A stretch of DNA of 64,000 nt from CAVONV01 sp963697355 (GCA_963697355.1 CAVONV010000032.1:248001-312000); one strand, 5' to 3'. Shown: positions 18,662 through 29,037, counted from the first letter of the stretch. Numbers and translations: made by a program. Notes: generated by a model from the letters alone, not told the origin.

Positions 18662-20366
18662 TTACTTTCCGGCAGCATATCCGAGGCGTCTAGGATCCGT
18701 GACACCATGGATCTTCCCCGTCTGTGGATCCTTCCAGATAATTTGCATCGATCCGGTGTGGAAATTGAAGTCCCCGATATCTTTGATTTTGAGTCCTTGC
18801 TGTGCGATTCCCTTTCGGACGCCTTCCGAGATCCGCGTCTCCATATTCAACGTATCTGCCTCACGGAAGGCCCAAAAGCGAGGTGCTTCTGCCGCTTCTT
18901 TCAGGATCCATTCCGAAGTCGAGAATGTTGACAAGAACCTCGGTCACGGGCTGCGGTGGACTACCCGGCGTGCCCATCGCGAGCCAGGGCTTTCCGTCCT
19001 TGGCAATCATGATGGCAGTGATGGGGAGCACCAGCCGTCGTCCTGGACCTCGTACTGGAGCCTGCGCACCGCTTCCCGTCGCTCGAACGCCATCGATGAA
19101 GATACCCGGAGCGCCGCCGTGGATGGTATGGAGCATGGAGAGCCAATTCCCTTGGCCGTCGACCACAACGATGTGATCACTTCCCAACTCACCGCCCCAC
19201 AGGTTCTCCTGTGAGCCTGGGTCCGTGGGAGCAGCTTCTTCTTTCGCGGGAGCAAGGTTCACTTTCGGCTTGGTTTGCCGCACGAACTCGGCTCCCATCT
19301 TTCCGTATTCCTTGGACAACCAGAGGTCGGCGGGGATGTGATAGGTCAGCGGATCGCGAATGGCTCCCGACGTCTCTTTGCCGACTCGACCGAGAGCACG
19401 GGCCATGATCTCGAGACACTCGGGCGACTCCGTATAGTGCCCCATGGCCTTCAAATCGAAGTTCTCGAGGATGTTCAAATTGTAGCCGACAACGAGCCCT
19501 CCGGTATCGGGCGGCGGTGAGCCCAATATGTCGTGACCGCGGTAGGTGAAGCGTGTGGGCTCATCCCATGTGGGCTCGTACTCCTCCATGTCTTCCATCG
19601 TGATTCGGTAGCCCTTCTTCTGGGATGCCTCGACGAACTTCTTTCCCCATGCACCGGTGTACATGTAGTCGGGCCCCTCCGAGGCGACTTTGCGGAGCGT
19701 GTCCGCCAACGCAGGCATCTTCCATCGCTGACCGACACCAGCGAGGTACCCCTCGGGCATGTAGAACTGGCGTGCCTCCTCGTGGTCTCGAAGGTCTCCC
19801 AGGTAGCCAAACTCAAAAAGCGAGAAATTGAGGCCGTACATGAATGACGTCACGATGGCGCCTTCTTCGGCTTCAGCAATGGCAGGCTCGAAGTAGCTGG
19901 CCCAGGGCTTGGAGCCGAAACGCTCCGACAACATGGCGGACCCTCGAACCGTCCCTCCAATGGCGACTTTCGAGGCGTCACCTCTTTCGCCTCGGTCTGC
20001 GCTCGGCCTCCCGGCGACAGCGTTCAAGGCATAGTATTTGCCCGAGGCCGCCTCGTAATAGATGGCCGACATACTCCCGAAGAGGAAGACCATGTGATAG
20101 TCGTGAATCTGTTGCACGAACAAAGCAGTCAACGCAGCATCGACGGCGTTACCTCCGCTCTCGAGCACCTCCACCGCCGCGAGCGTCGAGCTGGCGAGCT
20201 GAGTGCTCACCATGTACTCATCGCCGATGGCCTCATCCTTCGGACCTTGATTGAGAGTGGGGTCGGCCGGGTTAGTGGGACCATAGGTGCCGGTTTGCTG
20301 AGCGCTCGAAACTGAGAACCACATCAAGACAGCAACGAGAAAGAGAACGACCTGGCTTTTGTTCAT
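18662..20366 (-). CDS. Exported gamma-glutamyltransferase-like Ntn hydrolase, one frameshift
   Basis: About 568 residues with a Sec signal (MNKSQVVLFLVAVLMWFSVSSAQ) and the GGT fold: ESGGNAVDAALTALFVQQ, RGSAMLSERFG, YRGHDILGSPPPDTGG. Ntn hydrolases of this family self-cleave before a Thr in a TTH-x3-D motif. Here the site reads GSDHIVVVDGQGN (S396), so Ser may replace Thr. Start 20366 has GGGAG upstream. At 18899-18901 one extra A (coding strand, GAAAGAA for GAAGAA) shifts frame; corrected, it continues EEAAEAPRFWAF to RRLGYAAGK at 18662. Substrate may be glutathione-like or a different gamma-glutamyl compound. Confidence 0.82.
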
Positions 20367-20548
20367 GGTTTGCTCCCGTCTTTTGGAGTGTTGGTACAAC
20401 CGCACGATCAAACTTGTTTCTGCCGGCCCGACTGCTCCACTGCTCGACTGACCGCCTCCGCCGGTGGGATTTGATTTCCAAGCCAACGGCTCCGGCGAGC
20501 CCTCGCCGTCTTGTCCGCCGTAGCCTTGGCGAATGCGGGCTCGGCCGC

Positions 20549-21754
20549 CTATTGAACAGCCCTAAGCACCGTACAAACAGAAGCACAAATGGGGCCACCT
20601 ATATTGAAGGTAGCCGCCAGTTTGGGTTCCTTGACCTGGAGCTCTGTCGGCACCTTACCGAGCAGCTGCCAAGCGGACCAACCGATCATGGCGATGCCGG
20701 TGGCTCCCACGGGGTGTCCCTTGGCGATGAGTCCGCCCGAGGTGTTGATGCCACACTCGCCGTCCGGTCCTGCTTTGCCGTCGATCCAGTACTGCGCTCC
20801 CTGACCGTAGTCCGCCTTTCCAATAACCTCGGTTCCAATAGCACCCATGACGGTGAAGCAGTCATGAATCTCCGCCACATTGACATCGGCCGGTGACGCA
20901 CCCGCCATCTCGTAGGCCTTGTTCATCGCAGTAAAGGCACCCCTCGGCTTGAGAATGTCTCGGCCCTCTTTCTTCAGCGGATCGGTGGCTTGGCCCCAAC
21001 CGGCGATCTCCACACTGTCGGCTTTGGCCACCCCGAGACGAGAGAGGCCTTCTTCGGTAGCGAGTATCAAAGCCGCGTACCCGTCAGAGATCTGAGAGCA
21101 GTCGTAAGTCTTCAGCGGCAGGCCGTCGACGATGTAGCGATTGATCCCTTCGATCTTCGTGGCATCCTCCAGCGAAACTCGGACCTTTTGCATCTGCGCA
21201 TAGGGATTCTTGTTCGCATTGGCATACTCAGCGACGGCGATACGAGCCAGGGCTTCTTCACTCACCCCATGCTCTTTCATGTAGGTTTCCATCACTTCTG
21301 CGAAGAGATGAGGAAAAACGAAGACTTTTCCCTCTCGCTCATCAGGATGAGAAAAATAACCCAGGACCTCACCGACGAGCTTCCCATCCATCTTTCCCTC
21401 GTCGTTTCGCATCTTCTCGTAGCCCACCGCGACGCCGACGTCTCCGTAGCCGAGTTGAAGCTTGTGGGCCACCGAAAGCACAGCTTGACCTCCCGAGGCA
21501 CAAGCATTCTCGACCGATTCGATGGGCTTTCCCTCGAGCCCCGGCACCATGGCCACAAGACCGGCAAGCAAACCCTGCTTGTTTAGGGTGAAATTGCACA
21601 CCGCACCAATAGAGCCGACGTCGAGTGTGCGAGGCTCCACCCCGATCTCTCCACAGACGCCCTCAACGGATTTCTCGACGATTTCGGGAATCTGCATCGC
21701 CTTGAGTTTGCCGAACTTGGACTGATGATAGGCGGCGATGTAAATCGGTTTCAT
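20549..21754 (-). CDS. Thiolase, SCP-2/acetyl-CoA acetyltransferase type
   Basis: A 401-residue thiolase. The nucleophilic Cys is C85 in VENACASGG, the catalytic His is H297 in EIHDCF, and GHPVGATG at 346-353 gives the second His (H347). These motifs match the SCP-2-type thiolases, which act in CoA-ester cleavage or condensation and often work with a DUF35/OB-fold partner; none is nearby. No signal peptide. It stands alone, divergent from the GldA operon. The short gap to the GGT gene on the same strand is probably coincidental. Confidence 0.93.
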   Translation of the reverse strand: MKPIYIAAYHQSKFGKLKAMQIPEIVEKSVEGVCGEIGVEPRTLDVGSIGAVCNFTLNKQGLLAGLVAMVPGLEGKPIESVENACASGGQAVLSVAHKLQLGYGDVGVAVGYEKMRNDEGKMDGKLVGEVLGYFSHPDEREGKVFVFPHLFAEVMETYMKEHGVSEEALARIAVAEYANANKNPYAQMQKVRVSLEDATKIEGINRYIVDGLPLKTYDCSQISDGYAALILATEEGLSRLGVAKADSVEIAGWGQATDPLKKEGRDILKPRGAFTAMNKAYEMAGASPADVNVAEIHDCFTVMGAIGTEVIGKADYGQGAQYWIDGKAGPDGECGINTSGGLIAKGHPVGATGIAMIGWSAWQLLGKVPTELQVKEPKLAATFNIGGPICASVCTVLRAVQ

Positions 21755-22018
21755 TGGCGTACCTCCTAAGAGCCGACAAAGAGTCTAGGATGGGGCCTGT
21801 CTACCGCATCGCCGAAGGGCTGTCAAGGGAGCTGGTGCCCATTCCAAAGATTTTGGACTTGAGAAGCTGACCATTTACGTCTAAAATTCCCTTCCTGATC
21901 GATACGGACGGGGGGTCCTCTTCCGTTCAAGTGCTCTCCGACCACTGGCCTGGGTCTTGGCCGTTGGCGGTGAGTTCGCCAAAAGGATCGAGAGAGATAC
22001 GAGGAGGTTCAAGAGAGC
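21755..22018. other. Divergent intergenic region, no gene seen
   Basis: Holds the upstream regions of the thiolase (minus) and the GldA operon (plus). A GAGGAGG-like sequence near 22002 serves as the ribosome site for the ATG at 22019. I see no convincing promoter boxes or ORF. Confidence 0.5.
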
Positions 22019-22837
22019 ATGGAGAACTCTTCCGCAGACACCATGATAGAAGCCAAGGGGCTCAGCAAGTTTTATGGTCCTTTCGTGGCGGTCCAGGAGT
22101 TATCTTTCTCCATTCCCCAAGGTCAAATCGTGGCTCTCCTCGGCCCCAACGGGGCAGGGAAAACGACAGCCATGAGACTCCTGACGGGCTATCTGGCACC
22201 GAGCGAAGGGACGGCCGCCATTGCCGGCTGGGACGTTCATAAGGACCGCGCCGAAGCCTCTAGGCGGCTCGGTTATCTACCGGAGAACGGACCGCTCTAC
22301 CCCGACATGACGCCACTGGAGCTCCTGAAGTTCTTTGGAGAGGCGAGAGAAATCGAGCCCGGAGAAATGAAGAAGCGTATCGCTAGCGTCACCGAGCAAT
22401 GCGAGTTGCAGCTTGTTCTGGAAAAGCCCATTGGGAAACTCTCTCGAGGACTTCGCCAAAGAGTCGGTCTTGCGCAGGCACTCCTCCATGACCCGGAAGT
22501 CCTCATCATGGACGAGCCGACGGCTGGACTGGATCCCAATCAAATCCGCCATTTTCGCGACAACATCCAGGTACTAGGAAGAACGAAGACCGTAGTGATT
22601 TCCACCCACATTTTGCAGGAAGTCGATGCTGTTGCTGATAGGGTCATCTTCATCCACAACGGCCGATTGATCTTCGATGGAGCGCCGGATGAGCTCAAGG
22701 AAGGCGGTTCGCTGGAGCAACCGTTCTACCGCTTGACGAACGACGCGGCTCCGACGCCGCTTCGAGACTCCGGCGCATCAGCACCCGATGAAGCCGCGAC
22801 CGACGGTCCGCAGGAAGGGGAAGCCAATGATTCCTAA
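22019..22837 (+). CDS. gldA: ABC transporter ATPase, GldA type
   Basis: A 272-residue ATPase. Walker A is GPNGAGKT (42-49), the signature is LSRGLRQRVGLAQA and Walker B is VLIMDEPTAGLDP, followed by STHILQEVDAVADRV. The signature LSRGLRQ, rather than LSGGQ, is usual for GldA-like and other ABC-2 exporters. The C-terminus has an acidic, low-complexity tail of about 40 residues. The permease gene starts inside its last codons (11-bp overlap), so the subunits are coupled. In Bacteroidetes GldA-F-G is linked to gliding; outside that phylum the role is undefined. Confidence 0.93.
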   Translation: MENSSADTMIEAKGLSKFYGPFVAVQELSFSIPQGQIVALLGPNGAGKTTAMRLLTGYLAPSEGTAAIAGWDVHKDRAEASRRLGYLPENGPLYPDMTPLELLKFFGEAREIEPGEMKKRIASVTEQCELQLVLEKPIGKLSRGLRQRVGLAQALLHDPEVLIMDEPTAGLDPNQIRHFRDNIQVLGRTKTVVISTHILQEVDAVADRVIFIHNGRLIFDGAPDELKEGGSLEQPFYRLTNDAAPTPLRDSGASAPDEAATDGPQEGEANDS

Positions 22838-25539
22838 AATCAACTTTCGAGTCGTTCGCGCCCTCGTCAAGCGGGATTTACAGATGTACTTCAGCAACCC
22901 TTCGGGGTACGTCTTCATCACGCTCTTCATCTTTCTGAGCGCGGCGGCGGCTTTCTGGCAAGATCGGTTCTTCCTAAACAACCTCGCTAACCTCGATCAG
23001 TTGAACGGAGTGTTCCCGTACCTGCTCATTTTCTTCATCCCTGCATTGACCATGGCCGTTTGGGCGGAGGAAAAAAAGCAGGGCACCGACGAGCTACTAC
23101 TGACACTGCCAGCAACCGACCTCGAGATCGTTCTAGGCAAGTATCTCGCTACCTTGGGCGTCTATACGATCTCACTGGCCCTTTCTCTCAGCCACGTATT
23201 GGTCCTGATATGGCTGGGAAGTCCGGACCTCGGATTGATGTTCGGCAACTACATCGGGTACTGGCTCATCGGTGGAGCGTTGATTGCGGTGGGTATGTTG
23301 GCCTCCTTTCTTACGATGAACATGACCTTTGCCTATATCCTGGGCGCTCTTTTCTGCGGCATGTTGGTGTTCATCGATGTTGCGGCAGGTGTGTTCAGTG
23401 AAACCGCAGCCCGGTGGCTCGAGCCCCTGGGAGTTTTCGGACACTTCGGGGACTTCGCCAGTGGGGTCATCAGCTTTTCGGGTCTTCTCTACTTCGCATC
23501 CCTTGCGGGTCTCTTCTTGTATATGAACGTGCTCCTGCTTGGAAGAAGACACTGGCCTCGCCAGGCCGACGGCTACCCCATGTGGCTGCATCACCTCGTA
23601 AGGGCCGTGGCGCTCTTCGTAGCGGTCATCGCCGCCAATGCCATTCTGGATCGTGCCAGTCTCCGGCTGGACACCACCGCCGAGAGGCTTCACACACTCA
23701 GTGGAGAGACGCGCCGGTTGATTCGAGAAATTCCCGACGACCGACCCGTTTTCATCCAGGCTTTCGTCTCTCCGAGAGTTCCGGAACATTACGTGCAAAC
23801 CCGGGAGAACCTGCTCGGACTCTTGAGGGAAATCAACGCGTCCGCCGGCTCCAAAGTCCAGGTCCACCTTCGCGACACCGAGCTCTATACCGACGCGGCC
23901 CGCGAAGCTCGTGAGAAGTTCGGGATTATGCCGAGACAGATACCCCATCTTTCGAGCGCCCGCGCCGGATTCGAAGATGTCTTCATGGGCCTGGCCTTTA
24001 CCTGCGGTGCCGAGGAACAGGTAATTCCGTTCTTCGACCGGGGACTTCCCGCCGAGTATGAGATTGCTCGCGGCATTCGTGTCGTGGCCAAGACCGAGCG
24101 AAAGAAAATCGGTGTCGTCACGACCCAGCTCCGGATCTTCGGTGGTCTGGATTTCCAGACCATGCGTTCGACCCCAGGATGGTCGGTGGTCGAGGAGCTC
24201 AAGAAACAATACGACATCGTGCAGATCGAATCCCAAGAGCTCCATCACCGAAGAGGTCGATGGTGTCCTAGTGGTCCTCCCGTCGTCGCTCGCTCAGGAG
24301 GAAATGGACAACGTCAAGGATTTCATCAAGAGGGGGAATCCGGCATTACTACTGGTCGACCCGCTGCCGGTGGTGAATCTGGGGCTTGCCCCAGCCGAAC
24401 AGCCCGGGGCCAACCAAAATCCCTTCATGCGCCAAGGTCAACCTCCGCCGCAACCCAAAGGCAACATCGGACAGTTCATGGCGGACCTCGGAGTCATGTG
24501 GGACTCGACGCGCATTGTTTGGGATACTTACAACCCGCATCCCGATCTCGCTCATCTCCCCCCCGAGGTGGTCTTTATCGGTCAAGGTAACGACAATCCC
24601 GACTCGTTCAGTACCGACAACCGGGCCAGTGCCGGAATGCAAGAGATGGTGTTCCTCTACCCCGGCCAGATCGACAAAGCCGCAGAAACAACCTACGACT
24701 TCCAACCGCTTTTGAAATCGGGATCGGCATCGGGCACCTTCGTCTATTTCCAAATGGTGCAAAGGAGCTTCCTAGGCGTCCAGTTGAATCGTAACCTGCC
24801 CCATCGGCCCGACGGCCGAGACTACATCCTGGCCGCTCAGGTCCGTTCCGAGTCTCGAGAAGCAGACGAAGACGACGAGGGAGACGAATCCAACGAAGAA
24901 AGCGCCGCTGACGGTGAAAACGCCGATTCCGTGAACGTGATCGTTGTGGCGGACGTCGATTTCATCTCCGAGCAGTTCTTCGAGATTCGACGTATGGGGG
25001 TGGGTAATCTGAACTTCGACAACGTGACGTTCTTCTTGAACGCCATCGACGTCCTCGTTGGCGACGAGTCGTTCATTGCGCTTCGCAACCGCCGTAGCCG
25101 GCACCGAACGCTGGAACGCGTCGAAGCGAGCACACGGGCCTATGTCGAAAGACGTACGCAAGAAGAAGAGGAAGCAGAGGCGGAAGCCGAACAAGCGCTC
25201 CAGAATGCGCAACAGCGCCTGAACGAGAAAGTGCAAGAAGTCCGCGACCGACCTGACCTCGACGCCCGCACCAAACAAATCATGGCCCAAAATCTTCAAG
25301 AGGTAGAGAACCGACGCTTCGAAGTCTTGAAGACCAACATCGAACGAGACAAAGAAGCCAAGATCGCGAGCAGCAAAGAAAACATGGAAGCACAGATCCG
25401 GCAAATCCAGAACGGGATCCGCACTTCCGCCGTCCTGTTGCCGCCCATACCCGTGTTTGCCTTGGGTGTTTGGATCTTTGTTCGGAGACAGAAGCGCGCA
25501 CGTGAGGGTGCCCGCGCTGCGCGAAGGTTAAGGGCCTAG
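22827..25539 (+). CDS. ABC-2 permease fused to GldG-like domain, one frameshift
   Basis: About 904 residues if one base is corrected. Residues 1-240 are a six-helix ABC-2 permease (LVKRDLQMYFSNPSGYVFIT, WAEEKKQGTDELLLTLPAT), i.e. GldF-like. From about 255 a further helix (LFVAVIAANAILD) begins a GldG-like extracytoplasmic domain (RLHTLSGETRRLIREI). The tail has a long charged coiled coil (EEEEAEAEAEQALQNAQQRL) and a last helix near 470 of the second segment. The frame breaks at 24232-24234, where CCC should be CC: QIES then KSSITEEVDGVLVV. Start ATG 22827 has an AAGGGG site. It probably pairs with DUF4340. Confidence 0.85.
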
Positions 25540-25594
25540 GAAGGCGCGGGACGGAAGTTATGAGACAGAAGACAAGAGACCTGATCACACGCTG

Positions 25595-25634
25595 CCCGCC
25601 TTCGCTACGTGGGTTGCACAATAGCTCCGGCGGG
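25595..25634. repeat. Short CCCGCC...GGCGGG-bounded element
   Basis: A 40-bp segment between the GldFG and DUF4340 genes begins CCCGCCTTCGCT and ends GGCGGG. The first 12 bases are identical to the start of the 71-bp GC-rich element at 28920. It could be a shortened copy of the same REP-like family. Two copies only, so tentative. Confidence 0.35.
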
Positions 25635-25674
25635 ACTGCCCCGCGAGGAAATGAAATCAGGTAGAGGATTAACG

Positions 25675-27039
25675 ATGAGTGAGACCAAGAAAACCTTATA
25701 TTTTGGCGTGGCGGCGCTCGTGTTGACGCTCCTTGCCATCGTGACCGCTCCGAGGGCGATGACTCCTGACGCATTCCTGGATCAAGGCGAGGCTTTTTTT
25801 CCTGACTTCACCGATCCCAACGTCGCCACGACGCTCGAGGTCATAGAGTTCGACGAAGAGACAGCGGCGGCACGACCTTTCAAAGTGACTTTTCAAGATG
25901 GTCTATGGACCATCCCCTCGCATCACAACTATCCGGCCGACGGAAAGGACCGATTAGCCAAGACTGCCGCCGGTGTCATCGGCATCACCAAGGATGATTT
26001 CCGCTCCGACAACGTGTCCGACCATGAAGCCTGCGGTGTTCTCGATCCTCTCGAAGAGACCAACCCGACGCTAAAGGGTCGCGGCAAGCGAGTCACCATC
26101 AAGGGAGAAGGTGAGCAGGTCTTTGCCGACCTCATCATCGGCAGGGAATTGGAGGACAAAGACCAGTTCCATTTCATACGCGTACCGGGTCAAAAGAGGG
26201 TCTATGCCGCCAAAATCGACGTCGATCTGTCGACGGAGTTCGAGGACTGGATAGAAAAGGACCTCCTCCGGATCAGCCAAGGCGACATCGATCAAGTCAC
26301 TCTCCAAGACTATTCCATCAACGAGCGCACCCTTCGGGTGGATACCCGCGACACGGTGGTCCTCAACAAGGTCGATGGCGAGTGGAAGATGGAACCCGCG
26401 GGAGGCAAGAAAGTCGATGCCTCTAAGATGAGCACCTTGCTCGGGGACATCGATGGCTTGAATATCGTAGGAGTTCGCCCCAAGCCCGCCGGTGTTTCCG
26501 AGACGCTGAGACGGGTCGAAATGGGGCTCCCCATCTCTCAGTCCGATGTGATGTCACTCCAGTCCCGAGGGTACTACTTTACCCGTGACGGGAGGCTTCT
26601 CTCGAACGAAGGAGAGCTCGTGGTTCGAACAGACCAGGGGGTCATTTACACGCTCCGTTTCGGTGAGATCCTTTACGGGCGGGGCGAGGCAATTACCGCA
26701 GGCACCGCATCGAGCGATGACACCGAAAGCGGTCCCGGCGAGAATCGGTACCTTTTCATTACCACTGAATTCGATCCAGAACATTTGCCCGAACCGCCCA
26801 AGCCTGCCAATACAGATTTCGAGACCAAGGCGGAAGGTGAATGGACGGACGAAGACCGCAAGAACAAGGAAACGGCGGATGCCCATACGGTCTGGGAAAA
26901 CAAACACTCCGAAGGCGAGAAGCTCGCCTCCGAACTGACGGAGCGATTCGCCAAGTGGTACTACGTGATCTCCGCCGAAAGCTTTGACAAGATCCACTTG
27001 CGGCGAACCGATCTCATAGAGACGAAGACGGCGGAGTAA
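25675..27039 (+). CDS. DUF4340 exported protein of the Gld-type ABC system
   Basis: A 454-residue protein with one N-terminal anchor helix (LYFGVAALVLTLLAIVTA, about 6-24). DUF4340-type repeats follow: FKVTFQDGLWTIPSHHNYPAD, DLIIGRELEDKDQFHFIRVPGQKRVYA, DLLRISQGDIDQVTLQDY and GEWKMEPAGGKKVDASK. It lies on the periplasmic side as an anchored auxiliary subunit. ATG 25675 is preceded by GAGG at seven bases. Gene order GldA, GldF-GldG fusion, DUF4340 is a recurring block in non-gliding bacteria. Substrate is unknown. Confidence 0.9.
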   Translation: MSETKKTLYFGVAALVLTLLAIVTAPRAMTPDAFLDQGEAFFPDFTDPNVATTLEVIEFDEETAAARPFKVTFQDGLWTIPSHHNYPADGKDRLAKTAAGVIGITKDDFRSDNVSDHEACGVLDPLEETNPTLKGRGKRVTIKGEGEQVFADLIIGRELEDKDQFHFIRVPGQKRVYAAKIDVDLSTEFEDWIEKDLLRISQGDIDQVTLQDYSINERTLRVDTRDTVVLNKVDGEWKMEPAGGKKVDASKMSTLLGDIDGLNIVGVRPKPAGVSETLRRVEMGLPISQSDVMSLQSRGYYFTRDGRLLSNEGELVVRTDQGVIYTLRFGEILYGRGEAITAGTASSDDTESGPGENRYLFITTEFDPEHLPEPPKPANTDFETKAEGEWTDEDRKNKETADAHTVWENKHSEGEKLASELTERFAKWYYVISAESFDKIHLRRTDLIETKTAE

Positions 27040-27118
27040 AACGAAAAAAGCTCGCGAAAGTTGGCGCCCGCACTTGCGGAGAGAGCTGACAGTTCGTTTG
27101 GGGTCTTGCGGTGCGTCA

Positions 27119-28111
27119 TCAACGGTCTCCGACGGTGCTGGTCCCGTTACGCGACTCCGCGAGCAGACAAACCACCTCGTAGAGAAGAGTCGCTCCCACC
27201 AGAGCGGTGTTACCACTGGGGTCGAAGGGTGGCGCCACTTCAACGACATCGCCGCCGATCAGGTTGAGTCCGTTCAAACCTCGTAGCAGGGACAAGGCTT
27301 CCCGGGTCGTGATTCCTCCGATTTCGGGCGTACCCGTACCAGGCGCATAGACCGGATCGAGGCCGTCGACGTCGAATGAGATATAAGTTGGACCGTCTCC
27401 GACCACTCGCCGCGCCTCCTCAATGACGCCATCCACTCCCCGTTTCACCAACTCTTCAACAAAGACCACACGCATCCCGCTCTCCAGGGAGTAATCCCAT
27501 CCCTCCAGCGTGTTTTGAGCCCCTCGTATCCCGATTTGGATGGTGCGTTTTGGGTCGAGGTATCCACCTTCAACCGCCATCCGAAAAGGCGCCCCATGGT
27601 GATACTTCGAGCCCATGAACGGGCCCCATGTGTCGGTGTGAGCATCGATGTGAACGAGGCCCAGGCTTTCCTCTGATCCCAGAGCTTTCAATATCGGATA
27701 GGTGATCGAGTGATCTCCGCCGGCAGCCAGCGGCGTCACTCCGGCGTCATGAAGCCGGCGATAGAAATGCTCGATGTCCTTGATGACTTCCTCCAAGCTG
27801 TAGATGTTCTTGAACCGTACGTCGCCCACATCGGCGACGCGGCAGGCTTCGAACGGATTGAACCGCGTGACATGGTGATAGCTCCGCATCATGCTGGACA
27901 TGTTTCGGATCTCACGTGGGCCGTGGCGCGCGCCGGGGCGGTGGGTCACGCCACCGTCGTACGGTACGCCGACCAATGCGATATCCACATCTTCCAGTGA
28001 TCGGGCTAGTGGAGCCCGAAGGAAAGTCGGAATCTCCGTGTGACGCAACGCCAAATGCGGATCATATTCTTCGCCGGTTACCGGCGAACGCCACTTCATA
28101 GAATCGCTCAT
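27119..28111 (-). CDS. Agmatinase/arginase-family ureohydrolase
   Basis: A 330-residue ureohydrolase that should cleave a guanidino compound to urea plus an amine. Manganese ligands are visible in GGDHS (H134), HIDAHTD (D156, H158, D160) and FDVDGLDP (D247, D249). The N-terminus (PYDGGVTHRPGARHGPREIR) resembles agmatinase, guanidinobutyrase and guanidinopropionase more than arginase. No signal peptide. No polyamine gene sits next to it, so the exact guanidino substrate is open. It is divergent from the NTF2-like gene and convergent with the DUF4340 gene. Confidence 0.92.
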   Translation of the reverse strand: MSDSMKWRSPVTGEEYDPHLALRHTEIPTFLRAPLARSLEDVDIALVGVPYDGGVTHRPGARHGPREIRNMSSMMRSYHHVTRFNPFEACRVADVGDVRFKNIYSLEEVIKDIEHFYRRLHDAGVTPLAAGGDHSITYPILKALGSEESLGLVHIDAHTDTWGPFMGSKYHHGAPFRMAVEGGYLDPKRTIQIGIRGAQNTLEGWDYSLESGMRVVFVEELVKRGVDGVIEEARRVVGDGPTYISFDVDGLDPVYAPGTGTPEIGGITTREALSLLRGLNGLNLIGGDVVEVAPPFDPSGNTALVGATLLYEVVCLLAESRNGTSTVGDR

Positions 28112-28447
28112 GTTTCCTTCCTCATTAGGATAGCTATGAACCGGGTGACCATCTCGAAGGATCTAATAGCACCTTCAGTAGCGTGGAGCGAGCGGGACCT
28201 TGGTTTCACACAAATGAACTTACCGCGGAAACTTTTTACAGCGTGCACCGCGGATGACAAGCAATTATCCTCACCGATTCCGTCAATGGGCACAACACAC
28301 TAATCAAGTGAGGTATTTATCACCGAACACATGAATCATTTCACTCATAGTCTCACTCACCACCGGCACAACAATTGCTATCTTGTCAGAAGCACACGGG
28401 AGATCGGTTTGTAGCTCAGATATCCAAAATGGGGAGGATTACTCGCG
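28112..28447. other. Divergent intergenic region, no gene seen
   Basis: A 336-bp AT-richer stretch between the agmatinase and NTF2-like genes. It should contain both promoters. GGGGAGG near 28430 is the ribosome site of the plus-strand gene. I see no small ORF, repeat or stable hairpin to report. Confidence 0.5.
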
Positions 28448-28895
28448 ATGAAACAAGCCGCATGTGCCCTGCTCTTGGCACTCGGGATTTCCGGCACCGC
28501 CTTTGCTGATACTGATACCAAAGAGATCGAAGGGATCAAAAAAGTCATCCAAACGGCTTATGTCGATGGCATTTTGAACTTGGGAAAAGTAAGCGACATA
28601 AAGAAAGGATTCCACCCCGACTTTGCCCTACTCTACGTAAGGGAGAATCAACTGGGAAAACTGACCCGGGACCGCTGGTTACAGAAAATCGAACAGGTCA
28701 AAAAGGAAAAAACCATCAGCCGCCGACACGAAAGCCTCAGTCGAGTTTCTCCACGTCGATGCCGTTGGCGATACGGGGATGGCGAAGTTCGAGATTCGGA
28801 GGGGCTCGAAGCTCGTCTACACGGACTATTTGACACTCCTGAAGTTCGCCGAAGGCTGGAGGATCGTCTCAAAGATTTCGCATCACCATAAGTAG
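28448..28895 (+). CDS. Exported NTF2-like (lumazine-binding-2 type) protein, frameshifted
   Basis: About 148 residues with a Sec signal (MKQAACALLLALGISGTAFA). An NTF2-like/Lumazine_bd_2 domain follows: EIEGIKKVIQTAYVDGILNL, GFHPDFALLYVRENQL, DRWLQKIEQVKKEK. The raw frame turns into Arg-rich nonsense after KKEKT. Removing one A from the A6 run at 28707-28712 gives KPSAADTKASVEFLHVDAV, then TDYLTLLKFAEGWRIVSKIS and a TAG at 28893-28895. That matches the family's C-terminus. Function is a small-ligand or catalytic pocket of unknown specificity. A terminator follows at 29007. Confidence 0.82.
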
Positions 28896-28919
28896 TACTC
28901 GAGTACTCAAGTACTCAAG
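28894..28919. repeat. Octamer tandem repeat array (site 1)
   Basis: GTACTCGA, GTACTCAA, GTACTCAA: three 8-bp units directly at the stop codon of the NTF2-like gene. The same octamer continues after the GC-rich element at 28991 (TACTCAAGAA). Confidence 0.7.
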
Positions 28920-28990
28920 CCCGCCTTCGCTGAAGCTACGGCGAGGCCTCGCCGTAGCCGCCGCTGGAGGATCTGGGCGGCGGAGGCGGG
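28920..28990. repeat. 71-bp GC-rich palindromic element inside an octamer array
   Basis: Begins CCCGCC and ends GGCGGG. At 28936-28957 it contains a perfect 22-bp palindrome, CTACGGCGAGG followed by CCTCGCCGTAG with no loop. It interrupts the octamer repeat array (TACTCAAG on both sides), which suggests insertion. It resembles a REP/BIME-like mobile palindrome. The first 12 bases recur at 25595. Confidence 0.65.
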
Positions 28991-29006
28991 TACTCAAGAA
29001 TGTAAG

Positions 29007-29037
29007 AAGGGGGCATCCGAAAAGGAAGCCCCCCTTT
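29007..29037 (+). terminator. Rho-independent terminator
   Basis: Stem AAGGGGGC and GCCCCCCTT with a 13-base loop, followed by a short T run. Located about 110 bp after the NTF2-like gene. The stem is near-symmetric, but the following T run favours plus-strand use. Confidence 0.65.

Noticed and set aside
23172..24248. A 358-codon open frame on the minus strand
   Set aside because: Antisense to the GldF-GldG fusion, with no family features; explained by codon bias of the real gene.
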